DNA from: Roseinatronobacter bogoriensis DSM 18756
GTDB lineage: Bacteria > Pseudomonadota > Alphaproteobacteria > Rhodobacterales > Rhodobacteraceae
DNA: 64,000 nucleotides
Assembly (NCBI RefSeq): GCF_004366635.1
Contig: NZ_SORN01000003.1
Span: 62,001-126,000 of the forward strand
Direction: 5' to 3'
Positions 53,242-62,325 of this stretch are shown here, one piece after another. How positions within the stretch are numbered: the stretch's first letter is position 1; every line of letters begins with the position of its first letter. The notes beneath the pieces were generated by a model, which saw only the letters and a program-made list of their open reading frames with translations, was not told where the DNA came from and did no database searches. The position numbers were made by a program, and so were the translations under genes.

Positions 53242-55425
53242 ATGAGTAATAACAGAAACAACAATTTCATGATTGATGACGTCAATATCGACACCATCAA
53301 CGCTGATTTCGACACCAATATCCTCGTTGCCAAGGCCGATATCGACCTTGACGTCCAAGCCCAGCAACAAGAAACCGATGTCGACAATACGGTTGTAAAC
53401 GATCTGTCGCAGGGCCAAGGGCAAGGTCAGGATCAGGGCCAAGGGCAAGGCCAAGGTCAGGATCAGGGCCAAGGCCAAGGCCAAGACCAGGGGCAAGGCC
53501 AAGGTCAGGATCAGGGGCAAGGTCAGCACCAAGGTCAGGGGCAGTCCGTTGACCAATCCGGCAACAGCGCCAATGACAATTACAACTCTGTGAATATTGA
53601 CTTTGGCGGCGGCGAGTGGATCCCGCGCGATGATGACTTCATCGACATTGACCTGAGCGGGAATGCCTCGATGGGTGATGTTCTGGGTGTGGGGGGTGAC
53701 TATTCGCCCGGCAACGACCTGAACATGAGCGATGTGTTGAACAACCTGACCTTCGGGGATGGCAATAGCAACGCTTTCGCGATCGGTCAGGCGAATAATC
53801 TGGTCGATAATGACTTCCTTGACAGCCCGGTCGTGGCCAACAACGCCGATTTCGAACAGAAGGGCAATGCCAATGGCGGCAACGCCAGCGCGTCAGAGGG
53901 GATCAATGCCTCATCTGATGGTGCTGCAGGCGGCGGTCATGCCGCTGCAAATGGCGGTGGCGCCACTGGTGGAAAAGCCTTTGGTGGCATGGCAATGGCC
54001 AGCACCGATGCCGAAAGTGAGGGCGGTGACAGCGATGCCCATTCGGGCGAAGGTGGCGGTGCGCATACAACGGGCGGTAGCGTCATGGGCATGGCCTCTG
54101 GCGATGCAGCGACCAACAGCAACAGCGATGGCGGTAACGGTGGCAGTGCCGATGCCGATTCCGATGCCCGCAATGATGGCAATAGCGATCAGGATGGCAG
54201 CGCTTCAGGTGGTGACAGCGGCGATGCGCTGGCGGTAGGGGTCGGCCTTGGGGTCGGTCTTGCCGGGTCACAGTCGAATGCCTCGGATGCAGCAGGCGGT
54301 GATGCGGGTGCCGATGGCGTCGGTCTGGGCCTTGGCCTGTCCGGTGCGGGTGCGCTGGCTGGCGGCGGCACTGGCGGCGCCTCGGATGCCGAAGCGGATG
54401 CGGATGCAAGCGCAGATGCTGAAACCGATTCCAATTCCGGAAATGGTGGCGCGGGCGGTGATGCAGGCGCGCTGGGTCTGGGCGTAGGGCTGGCTGATGC
54501 CGATAGCGAGGCTGACAGCGCCGCAAATGGCGGTGGTGCCGGGTCTGCCGCGGGTGCGCTGGGTATTCTTGCCGCAGCGCTGTCCTTTGCCGACGGGGGC
54601 GATGCCGGAAGCGGCGCAACCTCGGGCGATCCGATCGCCACTGGCACTGGTAATGGCACTGGCAATTCCACGGCGGGCGATGGTGGCGACACTGGGTCAT
54701 CTGCGGGCGATGCTGATGCAGCAGCAGATGCTTTGGCCGATGCCACCAGCATTGGCGGCATGGGCACGGGCGGCCTTGCAGATGCCGACTCTGCCGGGAC
54801 CGGCACTGGGTCGGGTTCAGGTGGCCATGCGTCAGGCGGTCAGGCGTCAAACAGCTCCGGATCGGGCGCAGGTGCGGACGGTGCCGGGCATGGCGGCGCT
54901 GGGGCCGGCAGTGGTGACGGCGGTCTGGCACAGGTCTTTGCCACCAGCGATATCGACGGCAGTGCAGACAGCATGGCTGACGCGATTGCAGGCTATGGCG
55001 GCAATGGCTGGTCTGATGACGATGCCATCAACAACACCAGCGTTTCCGGCACTGCATCAACAACCGGCGGCGTAGGTGGCAGCTCGGGCTATGCAAATGC
55101 GGCCGGCGGCGGCGGCGGTGACATCATGGGCGGCGGCGCGCTTGGTGGGGCCGGAACAGTCGGCGATGCCATCGGCGGTATGGGCGGCAACGCCACCACC
55201 GGCGCGGGCGGCATGGGTGGCAATGCCGGGTCCTGGGGCTCGGGCAATGGTGACGACGGTTATGTAACCGGTGAATCCTACGCCTCGGCCGCCGCAGCGG
55301 TCAACACCACGGCCTTCAACCAGAATATCGTCATGGGTGCCAATGTACTTGGCAACTCGGTCGATATGACGGTTGTGGGTGGCTCTCTCAGCTCCAGCAT
55401 CGTTGGCCACGACGATCTGAGCTGA
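53242..55425 (+). CDS. Highly repetitive Gly/Ala/Asp/Ser-rich protein, probable type I secreted matrix or adhesin protein
   Basis: 727 residues, strongly acidic and probably disordered. Regions: an N-terminal Asn/Asp segment (1-55), a Gly-Gln run with occasional Asp and His (about 56-103), an acidic linker with repeated NxDxxD text (104-210), and a very long Gly/Ala/Asp/Asn/Ser domain (210-690) with near-regular blocks such as GVGLGVGLAGSQS, GLGLGLSGAGALAGG and LGLGVGLADADSEAD. The C-terminal 40 residues are different, TTAFNQNIVMGANVLGNSVDM then TVVGG, and may be a secretion signal. There is no Sec signal peptide and no RTX nonapeptide. A type I secretion ABC/HlyD pair lies downstream. GAGGAAAG precedes the ATG. 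Confidence 0.7.
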   Translation: MSNNRNNNFMIDDVNIDTINADFDTNILVAKADIDLDVQAQQQETDVDNTVVNDLSQGQGQGQDQGQGQGQGQDQGQGQGQDQGQGQGQDQGQGQHQGQGQSVDQSGNSANDNYNSVNIDFGGGEWIPRDDDFIDIDLSGNASMGDVLGVGGDYSPGNDLNMSDVLNNLTFGDGNSNAFAIGQANNLVDNDFLDSPVVANNADFEQKGNANGGNASASEGINASSDGAAGGGHAAANGGGATGGKAFGGMAMASTDAESEGGDSDAHSGEGGGAHTTGGSVMGMASGDAATNSNSDGGNGGSADADSDARNDGNSDQDGSASGGDSGDALAVGVGLGVGLAGSQSNASDAAGGDAGADGVGLGLGLSGAGALAGGGTGGASDAEADADASADAETDSNSGNGGAGGDAGALGLGVGLADADSEADSAANGGGAGSAAGALGILAAALSFADGGDAGSGATSGDPIATGTGNGTGNSTAGDGGDTGSSAGDADAAADALADATSIGGMGTGGLADADSAGTGTGSGSGGHASGGQASNSSGSGAGADGAGHGGAGAGSGDGGLAQVFATSDIDGSADSMADAIAGYGGNGWSDDDAINNTSVSGTASTTGGVGGSSGYANAAGGGGGDIMGGGALGGAGTVGDAIGGMGGNATTGAGGMGGNAGSWGSGNGDDGYVTGESYASAAAAVNTTAFNQNIVMGANVLGNSVDMTVVGGSLSSSIVGHDDLS
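53409..53545 (+). repeat. Hexanucleotide-type tandem repeat encoding Gly-Gln
   Basis: About 23 near-copies of a six-base unit GGNCAA/GGNCAG, grouped in longer 24-base patterns, with variants giving Asp-Gln and His-Gln. All are in frame with the repetitive protein. Unit changes by slippage would alter length without frameshift. Confidence 0.9.
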
Positions 55426-55439
55426 TCGCAAACGCTTCG

Positions 55440-55476
55440 AACCGGGGCTGGTTTCCGGCCCCGGTTTTCAATTTTT
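55440..55476 (+). terminator. Terminator/attenuator after the repetitive protein gene
   Basis: 9-bp stem AACCGGGGC/GCCCCGGTT with a 9-base loop, then TTTTCAATTTTT. It separates the repetitive protein gene from the exoprotein-transporter genes. Confidence 0.75.
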
Positions 55477-55522
55477 CATCACCAACTCAAGTGCGTCGCC
55501 GACAAAATCAGGGACAAGCATC

Positions 55523-57520
55523 ATGGCATTGGACCGTATCAGCGAAGAGATCGCACATTTCATTGGCTTGTTTCATCTTGAAACTGAAGCGGCAAAACTG
55601 CGCATCGAATACCAGTCCTTTCGGCTTTCGCGCGACAACCCCGAACTGGACCCGCTGTATGAAGACCCGTTTTATGGCCGCGCCTCTTTGCCCGAAAGCA
55701 GTGTCAAGACAGGTTTGAAAAGCACCAAGGCACAGGGCGAATCCGGCACCTCTGGCGCTGCGGTGGGCCCTATGAATCTTCCCCCAAAACCCTTGGATAC
55801 GCCGGAAATCTATCACTCCACCCCTGAACAGACGATCATTCCTATGCCTTGGTTCGGGAGTATTGTCGTCATCGGGCATTCCTTTGAGATTATCCCGAAC
55901 TCCATTGTTTTGATGGTCAAACAGACCGCGTTTCTAAGTGACAATGATCTTCTGCTCTTTGATGGAAGCGCCAGTTTTACAGACCCTGCCTTGCTGTTGG
56001 CGCAGCTTGTTGAACTGGGCGGATTTGCCCGCTCACTCAGCCTTGTTGACCCGTGGGTATGGAGCCCCGAAGACGGGACGGTCTACGACTCTGCGTTGCA
56101 GATGACGATGTCCTTGGCCGAGGTCGAGTTGCCCGCCTATGACGGCTTGGACGTGGCCTTTTTGCGCGGCGAAGCTGCCGAGGGCATCTTCATCAATGGC
56201 CAGCAGGCTGAAGAGATGCCCATAGTCACGGAACTGATGCCGCAATTCCTGCAACCCAAGGAGGACGACGAGGAGGAGGCGACGATAACTGAACGCGACC
56301 TTCCGCCTGATGGCATAACACAGTATGACCCCACCCCATTTGGCGTTGACCCCGGTCACCATGTGGTCACTGGCGGCAATCGGGTCGTCAATGAAACTGT
56401 GCTCAAGGCGGTCTGGGTCGATGCGCCAGTGATCGCTGTGTCTCAGAATGTGCTGCGCCTTGATGTGATCTCTCAAGTCAATGTGCGGGTGGAGTCAGCC
56501 CTGCTGCCAGATCAGGCCACGGCCGCGCCATCCAAATCCCTGAATGTTGCACAGTTGGAAAATTACAGCTCCTGGGCGGATGAAGAGGGGCAAGCCCATG
56601 GCCATAGTGGTGGTTCGGCTGGTCTGCCTGCTTTCTGGAATGTCACCCGGCTGGAAGGCGACCTGGTAATGATGAACTGGGTGCAACAGCATATTTTCGC
56701 CACCGATTACGACCGCGTGGAAGTGACCTTCTCGGGCGCGGCGACCTATATCGGCACGGGCGAGAACACTGTTTTCAACGAGACGCTGATCCTGAACCTT
56801 GGGTTTCACTATGATCTGATCATGGTCGGCGGCAGCATGGTCACGCTGAACCAGATTTCCCAGATCAATGTAATGCTGGATCAGGACGTCGTGTCTGGCG
56901 CGGTCCCCGAAGGCGCCAATCTGCATGCAGGTGATAATCTGCAACTGAACATGGCGACGATCGCGACCACGGGAATAGATAGTCAGGTGGCGCAAAAGGA
57001 CAATTTTGCCAAAGCGCTGGATGACCTGAAGGCAGGCGGCAAAACCCTGTCCGCTGATGTGGCGCGCGACAACATCTTTGCCGGAAAGGAGATGCTATCG
57101 GTCCTGTATATTGATGGCGACCTGATCCAGACCAATGTGATCGAGCAGGTCAATTATCTGGGCGATTCCGATCAGATTCATTTCATCAAGGATATGTTCA
57201 GCACTGCTGCAGGGCCTGATGTCACAGTCACCAGCGGTTCCAACGCACAGATCAATGCGGCCAAGATCATTTCAGAGGGCATGGATTCCATCGTCATGGC
57301 TGGCGGAGAGGTTTATAGCGACGCGCTGATTTATCAGGTTGGCTTGATAGATGACAGCGCAGCGCCAACCGGCGTGCAATTAGGTGCACTGGCGAACGAG
57401 GCCGTGGCCTTTCTGGCTGATGACATGATCTCGCCTGCGCCCGAGCATGATTTTGGAACCGTAAGTCAAAGCGAGGGCAGCCCCGTCCCTGTGGATATTA
57501 TGCAGACAATGCTTGCCTGA
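55523..57520 (+). CDS. Large acidic protein associated with type I secretion; putative exoprotein
   Basis: 665 residues, no Sec signal. The N-terminal 200 residues include a helix (EEIAHFIGLFHLETEAAKLR) and a linker, then beta-rich segments from about 265 with internal repeats of a common pattern: a Gly-x-Asn start, a hydrophobic strand, and ISQVNV or ISQINV (GGNRVVNETVL / NVLRLDVISQVNVRV; GENTVFNETLILNLGF / MVTLNQISQINVMLD; LIQTNVIEQVNYLGD; GSNAQINAAKIISEG). I recognise the general type as the type I secretion protein often placed before PrtD-like transporters in Rhodobacterales, but not a function. Its repeat text also recalls the C-terminus of the preceding gene product. Confidence 0.6.
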   Translation: MALDRISEEIAHFIGLFHLETEAAKLRIEYQSFRLSRDNPELDPLYEDPFYGRASLPESSVKTGLKSTKAQGESGTSGAAVGPMNLPPKPLDTPEIYHSTPEQTIIPMPWFGSIVVIGHSFEIIPNSIVLMVKQTAFLSDNDLLLFDGSASFTDPALLLAQLVELGGFARSLSLVDPWVWSPEDGTVYDSALQMTMSLAEVELPAYDGLDVAFLRGEAAEGIFINGQQAEEMPIVTELMPQFLQPKEDDEEEATITERDLPPDGITQYDPTPFGVDPGHHVVTGGNRVVNETVLKAVWVDAPVIAVSQNVLRLDVISQVNVRVESALLPDQATAAPSKSLNVAQLENYSSWADEEGQAHGHSGGSAGLPAFWNVTRLEGDLVMMNWVQQHIFATDYDRVEVTFSGAATYIGTGENTVFNETLILNLGFHYDLIMVGGSMVTLNQISQINVMLDQDVVSGAVPEGANLHAGDNLQLNMATIATTGIDSQVAQKDNFAKALDDLKAGGKTLSADVARDNIFAGKEMLSVLYIDGDLIQTNVIEQVNYLGDSDQIHFIKDMFSTAAGPDVTVTSGSNAQINAAKIISEGMDSIVMAGGEVYSDALIYQVGLIDDSAAPTGVQLGALANEAVAFLADDMISPAPEHDFGTVSQSEGSPVPVDIMQTMLA

Positions 57521-57549
57521 ACCGCCATTGATTGGAGCAAAGTTTCACC

Positions 57550-59790
57550 GTGAACAAATCCAATGACAACTGGAACGACTTCAAATCGGTGCGCACCCGC
57601 AAGCGCCCGGATGACGGCACGCAGCCGCTGCGCCTGACATGGGATCAACGGGTTCTAGACACCGCTTCCCCCGATGCACAACCCCAGAGCAACGCGGCCT
57701 TGACGGGTCAGGGTGCAGTTTCGGCACCTGAAAGCACAGATAAAGGGACAACTGGGTCCGGGTCTGCGCGCCTGAGACTGGATATTCCGAAAACGCCGCG
57801 GGATACTGCCAGACCAGAAGCATCACCCGACAAATCCCCTTCGCCCAATGCCAAAGCGGCCTCGCAACCCCCGCCGCAAACGAGGATGCGCAGCAGCGCC
57901 AGCCCGCTTCCGGGCCGGACGATAGAAGGCAAGGCAGGCGGCCCGGAAATGCCCGGCCCCCGCGCGCCAGGGGCGGGAAATGCCGGTGGCGGTGGACGCA
58001 ATGGCAATGGTTCGGACGGGACGAAGTTTCACAAACGTCTTGGGCCAGAGGATTTTCAGCAAAGCCTGAAAAAAGGGATCCGCGTCGTCTGGCGCAACCT
58101 GAGCATGGTCATGCTGATGACTTGCGCCACCAATATCCTGATCCTTGCGATCCCGATCTACCTTTTCCAGATCTCGGACCGGGTGCTGACCAGCCGCTCT
58201 ATCGACACGCTGATCATGCTGACTGTCGTGATTGTCGGGGCCGTGGTGTTGCAGGCAGTGTTCGACGCGGTGCGCCGCTTCATGCTGATGCGCACGGCGG
58301 TCGAGGTTGCAACCCGGCTGGGTGCCCCGGTGCTGAGTGCCGCTGCCGCCGCTTCGCTGAACGGGTCGGGGCGCGAGTATCAGACCCTTGGTGATCTGCA
58401 ACAGCTGCGCGGATTTCTGGTGTCAGGCACGTTGATTTCCTTCCTGGACGTTCCCTTTGCGCCTTTGTTTATCCTGGTGATTTTTCTGATCCACCCGCAT
58501 CTTGGTATGATCGTTGTATGCACCGCGCTGGTGTTGCTGGTCGTGGCGCTGATCAACCAGCGCGTGACCGCCAAACCCTTTGCCGAAGCGAATTTGGCAC
58601 AAGCCAAGGCGAACATGCATCTCGATTCCATGTCGCGCAACAGCCAGATCATCAATGCGATGGCCATGATCCCCGAAGCGGTGACGATCTGGGGCCGCGA
58701 CACGGCGGCCTCGCTGATCGCGCAGGTGCGCGCGCAGGATCGCAACATTATCAGCGCATCCATCAGCCGGGCTGTACGGATGCTGACGCAGGTGGGAATG
58801 CTGGGTTGGGGGGCCTATCTGGCGATTGACGGGCAGATCACAGGCGGCATGGTCATTGCGGCCTCTATCATCGCGGGGCGCGCGCTGGCCCCGATCGAAG
58901 GGTCTATCGAGGGGTGGAACGGGTTCATTCTCTCGCGTGCGGCATATGGACGGGTTGCGGCTTTGCTGCGCAATTCCCGGCTGCAATTCGAACGTCTGTG
59001 GCTGCCCGAACCCAAGGGGCAGTTGAATGTAGAGCGGCTGCTATATGTTCCCGGCGGCACCAAGCAGGTCATCCTGAACGGAATATCTTTTGCTCTGAAC
59101 CCCGGCGATTCACTCGCCGTGATCGGAAACTCTGGCGCTGGCAAGACCACGCTGGGCAAGATGCTGGTCGGCTCTATCCTGCCCACATCTGGCAATGTTC
59201 GGCTGGACCTGATGGACCTGCGCAACTGGGACCCGCGGCAACTGGGCGAGAATATTGGCTATCTGCCGCAGGACGTGCAGCTTTTCCCCGGCACCATCAA
59301 GGAAAACATTGGCCGAATGCGCGATGACGCAACCGATGAACAGATTCACCATGCGGCCGTTCTGGCCGATGTGCACGAAATGATCGCCAGCCTGCCGCAA
59401 GGGTATGAGACGATGGTTGCGGCCGACGGCTCCCCTTTGTCGGGCGGGCAAAAGCAACGGATCGCCCTGGCGCGGGCCTTTTTCGGCAATCCGCGTCTGG
59501 TCGTGCTGGACGAGCCGAATTCCAACCTCGATACGGCGGGCGACAAGGCGCTGGCGCGCGCCATAGAACACGCGCGGAAGGAAAGAATTACGGTCGTCGT
59601 GATCACGCAGAAACCATCACTGCTGAGCGTGGTCGACAAGATCATGTTGCTGGCCAATGGCGGGATCGCTCTGTTCGGGCATCGTGACCACGTCATGGCG
59701 CAGCTTCACCCGGCTTCGAAGCAGCCATCTGGTACCGGCCCCGCAAGCCTAGGAAAAAACGCGCAGGGAGGCGCTCTCGGACATGTCTGA
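57550..59790 (+). CDS. Type I secretion system permease/ATPase with long N-terminal extension
   Basis: About 746 residues. The first 170-180 are low-complexity (Pro, Ser, Gly, Asn) and not part of the family. A six-helix ABC exporter domain follows from about 180 (VMLMTCATNILILAIPIYLF), then the ATPase: Walker A GNSGAGKTT (about 526-534), signature LSGGQKQRIALARAF, Walker B LVVLDEPNSNLD. This matches the PrtD/HasD group for RTX-like or small exoproteins. It has no C39 peptidase domain. GTG 57550 has GGAG upstream; TTG 57532 is an alternative. A TolC-type outer membrane channel is not in the window. Confidence 0.88.
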   Translation: MNKSNDNWNDFKSVRTRKRPDDGTQPLRLTWDQRVLDTASPDAQPQSNAALTGQGAVSAPESTDKGTTGSGSARLRLDIPKTPRDTARPEASPDKSPSPNAKAASQPPPQTRMRSSASPLPGRTIEGKAGGPEMPGPRAPGAGNAGGGGRNGNGSDGTKFHKRLGPEDFQQSLKKGIRVVWRNLSMVMLMTCATNILILAIPIYLFQISDRVLTSRSIDTLIMLTVVIVGAVVLQAVFDAVRRFMLMRTAVEVATRLGAPVLSAAAAASLNGSGREYQTLGDLQQLRGFLVSGTLISFLDVPFAPLFILVIFLIHPHLGMIVVCTALVLLVVALINQRVTAKPFAEANLAQAKANMHLDSMSRNSQIINAMAMIPEAVTIWGRDTAASLIAQVRAQDRNIISASISRAVRMLTQVGMLGWGAYLAIDGQITGGMVIAASIIAGRALAPIEGSIEGWNGFILSRAAYGRVAALLRNSRLQFERLWLPEPKGQLNVERLLYVPGGTKQVILNGISFALNPGDSLAVIGNSGAGKTTLGKMLVGSILPTSGNVRLDLMDLRNWDPRQLGENIGYLPQDVQLFPGTIKENIGRMRDDATDEQIHHAAVLADVHEMIASLPQGYETMVAADGSPLSGGQKQRIALARAFFGNPRLVVLDEPNSNLDTAGDKALARAIEHARKERITVVVITQKPSLLSVVDKIMLLANGGIALFGHRDHVMAQLHPASKQPSGTGPASLGKNAQGGALGHV

Positions 59791-61123
59791 TCTCATCGCC
59801 ACCCCCCGAAATAGCGACTGGTATCAAGAGGTGCCCCGCTCAATCGGCAAACAGGCCGTCTTTGGGATTATCCTGCTATTCGTGACATTCGGTGGTTTTG
59901 GTGCCTGGGCCATGCTGGCCCCGCTGGCGGCGGCTGTCATCGCGCAGGGCAGTTTCGTTGCAACCGGGCAGAACAAGATTGTCCAGCATCTGGAAGGGGG
60001 CATCATTTCGGACATTCTGGTGCAGGAAGGCGACCGTGTTACCGAAGGTCAGATCATGCTGACATTGGACCAGACGCTTGCGCTTGCGACCAATCGTGAA
60101 CTGGCGCTGCGTCGTATCCGGCTGGAAGCGACACAGGCGCGGCTTGTGGCCGAACATGAACACCACGACAGCCTGACCTTCCCTGCGCATCTTGAATCTG
60201 ACAGTGCCGACCCTGAAGTGGCGATGATCCTTCATGGGCAATCTCTGGCCTTTCAGGCGGCAGTGGCCAGCCTTGCCAATGATGTCAGCGTAATCAGCCG
60301 CAATCTGGAGGCGCTGGATATCCGCATGACGGGCTATGGAATCCAACTGAACGCGACCCGCAGTCAGCTTGCCTTGCTGAGCGAAGAACTGAAAACGAAG
60401 TCTCGGTTGCTTGAAAGCGGACTGTCGCGGCGTAGCGAAACACTGGCTTTGCGCCGCGCCATCTTGGAGGCTGAAGGCCAGATCGGACGGCTGGAAGCCG
60501 AAATTGCCGAACTGACCGAAATGCGCGCTAAGTTTGAAGCGCAAGTTACCAAAACCCGCGATGAATACAGCCGCAATGCGTTGACACACTTGCAGACCAT
60601 CGAGAGTGAGCTTGAAAGCGTGCGCGAACATCAGCGTAAATCTTCAAATATTCTGGACCGCACGCATGTGATTGCCCCTGTCGCGGGCACTGTGGTGCGC
60701 CTGTATTACCACACGACCGGCGGTGTTGTTGAATCCGGGCGCCCAATCGTGGAGATACTGCCAGCCGATGCCCCGCTGATCATCGAATTGCTGGTCCCGC
60801 GCACCAATATCGACAGTGTCAGCATTGGGCAGCACGCAACGGTTCGGATGACAGGGCTGAACCAGCGGACCACCCCGGTACTGAACGGAACGGTCGAACA
60901 TGTCTCGGCCGACGCGATTTCAGACGCCCCGAATGGCGCGCGCCGCGAAGTCTATCTTGCGCGTGTCACAGTCCCTCTGGAAGAGATGCAGCGCATTCAG
61001 GGCTTCACTCCGACACCGGGCATGCCAGCCGAGGTCATGATTCAGACAGAAAAACGGACATTTGCCCAATATCTGGCAAAACCGGTCATGGACAGCATGA
61101 CACGCGCCTTCAGAGAGGAATAG
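59783..61123 (+). CDS. Type I secretion periplasmic adaptor (HlyD family)
   Basis: 446 residues: a single N-terminal membrane helix (FGIILLFVTFGGFGAWAMLA), the lipoyl half VIAQGSFVATGQNKIVQHLE, a long coiled-coil hairpin (about 95-290), the second lipoyl half (VIAPVAGTVVRLYYHTTGGV), and a C-terminal barrel with PGMPAEVMIQTEKRTFAQYL. This is the TIGR01843-type adaptor partner of PrtD transporters. It overlaps the ABC gene by eight bases. Confidence 0.93.
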   Translation: MSDLIATPRNSDWYQEVPRSIGKQAVFGIILLFVTFGGFGAWAMLAPLAAAVIAQGSFVATGQNKIVQHLEGGIISDILVQEGDRVTEGQIMLTLDQTLALATNRELALRRIRLEATQARLVAEHEHHDSLTFPAHLESDSADPEVAMILHGQSLAFQAAVASLANDVSVISRNLEALDIRMTGYGIQLNATRSQLALLSEELKTKSRLLESGLSRRSETLALRRAILEAEGQIGRLEAEIAELTEMRAKFEAQVTKTRDEYSRNALTHLQTIESELESVREHQRKSSNILDRTHVIAPVAGTVVRLYYHTTGGVVESGRPIVEILPADAPLIIELLVPRTNIDSVSIGQHATVRMTGLNQRTTPVLNGTVEHVSADAISDAPNGARREVYLARVTVPLEEMQRIQGFTPTPGMPAEVMIQTEKRTFAQYLAKPVMDSMTRAFREE

Positions 61124-61233
61124 GCGGCTAGGGTCGTCTGTCGTCCGATTGTAACGGAAAGGTGCTGCATGCGCTGTTCTGTAAACTGAAATGTCATGTT
61201 CGCAGCGCGCTTCGTCATCAAACCTTCGCGCAA

Positions 61234-61251
61234 ATGTCACCTCGCTGTCAT
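61234..61251 (+). promoter_or_regulatory. Pho box upstream of the second phnD-type operon
   Basis: ATGTCAC-CTCG-CTGTCAT: two seven-base repeats in exact 11-bp phase, 50 bases before the phnD start. The second is a perfect CTGTCAT. A looser pair CTGTAAA/ATGTCAT (61179-61197) lies just upstream. This is the best PhoB-type site in the window. Confidence 0.65.
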
Positions 61252-61301
61252 GCAAAGTAACTAGGCCCACGGTCATGCAAGTTACCTGAAAGGAACACGA
61301 C

Positions 61302-62249
61302 ATGACTGCAAGGCTTCTTTCGACAGTGGCGCTTGGTGTTGCGCTGGCCCTTCCGGCGGGCGCGTTCAATCTTGACCCGCGCTTTACCGATGCAGACGGC
61401 GATCTGATTGCCGATATTCCTACAGATGAAAGCGAATGGGTCGATCCGGCGGTTCTGGTTTTCGCCTATACTCCGGTTGAAGATCCGGCGGTGTATGAAG
61501 ATGTCTGGGCCGAATTTCTGGACCATATGTCAGACGTCACCGGCAAGCCCATCCAGTTTTTCCCTGTCCAGTCGAATGCAGCCCAGCTTGAGGCGATGCG
61601 CGCAGGACGCCTGCATGTTGCGGCTGTAAACACTGGCGGCAATCCTATTGCCGTGGCCTGTGCAGGGTTCCGCCCCTTCGCCATGATGGCGGCAGAAGAT
61701 GGCTCCTTCGGGTATGAGATGGAGATCATCACCTATCCCGGATCGGGCATTGAAACACTGGAAGACCTTGACGGCCGCCAGCTTGCCTTCACATCCGAGA
61801 CGTCGAATTCCGGCTTTAAGGCCCCGCAGGCTTTGCTGGAATCCGAATTCGGTCTGCTGGTTGACGAAAACTACACCCCGGCCTTCTCGGGTGGTCATGA
61901 CAACTCTATCCTTGGTGTGGCAAATCAGGACTATGACGCGGCTGCCATCGCAAATTCGGTCCTGACACGGATGGAAGCGCGCGGTGTCGTCAGCCGCGAT
62001 GATCTGGTGACAATCTACAAATCCGACACATTCCCGACCTCGGGCTACGGCACGGTGTATAACCTTCACCCCGAGTTGCAGGAAAAGATTCAGGACGCTT
62101 TCTTCAGCTTTGAATGGGAAGGCACAGGGCTGGAACGTGAATTTGGCGCGCAGAATGAAAGCCAGTTCATCCCCATCACCTTTCAGGAAAACTGGGCAGT
62201 CATCCGCCAGATCGATGCAGCAATGGGTGTGACCTATACCTGCAACTAA
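61302..62249 (+). CDS. Phosphate/phosphonate-type ABC binding protein (PhnD family)
   Basis: 315 residues. Signal peptide (ALALPAGA before FNLDPRFTDADGD). PhnD-family text: FFPVQSNAAQLEAMRAGRLH, SETSNSGFKAPQALLESEFG, FSGGHDNSILGVANQDYDAA. It is clearly distant from the two tandem PhnD proteins at 47.6-49.5 kb and is nearer the PhnD/PtxB/HtxB-like group that also includes phosphite and hypophosphite binders. The ligand is therefore some reduced or organic phosphorus compound; which one is not decidable here. Confidence 0.85.
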   Translation: MTARLLSTVALGVALALPAGAFNLDPRFTDADGDLIADIPTDESEWVDPAVLVFAYTPVEDPAVYEDVWAEFLDHMSDVTGKPIQFFPVQSNAAQLEAMRAGRLHVAAVNTGGNPIAVACAGFRPFAMMAAEDGSFGYEMEIITYPGSGIETLEDLDGRQLAFTSETSNSGFKAPQALLESEFGLLVDENYTPAFSGGHDNSILGVANQDYDAAAIANSVLTRMEARGVVSRDDLVTIYKSDTFPTSGYGTVYNLHPELQEKIQDAFFSFEWEGTGLEREFGAQNESQFIPITFQENWAVIRQIDAAMGVTYTCN

Positions 62250-62325
62250 GTTTTCCAATGACTGCAAGGATGGCAGGCAGAACCCTTGGTCTGCCTGCCA
62301 AACCGTGAACCGGAAAGGGCTGGAC

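Noticed and set aside
53409..53545. Possible CRISPR-like array
   Set aside because: Units are contiguous, six bases long, in frame and without unique spacers; it is coding minisatellite DNA.
53191..53556. Antisense frame rich in Leu/Thr/Ala that looks like a membrane protein
   Set aside because: It is the complement of the Gly-Gln hexamer repeat, so its hydrophobic repeat is a mirror artefact of the sense gene.
53242..57520. RTX toxin or Ca-binding GGxGxDxxx repeats
   Set aside because: The Gly/Asp-rich protein lacks the regular nine-residue register of RTX repeats; Gly-Asp text alone is not enough.
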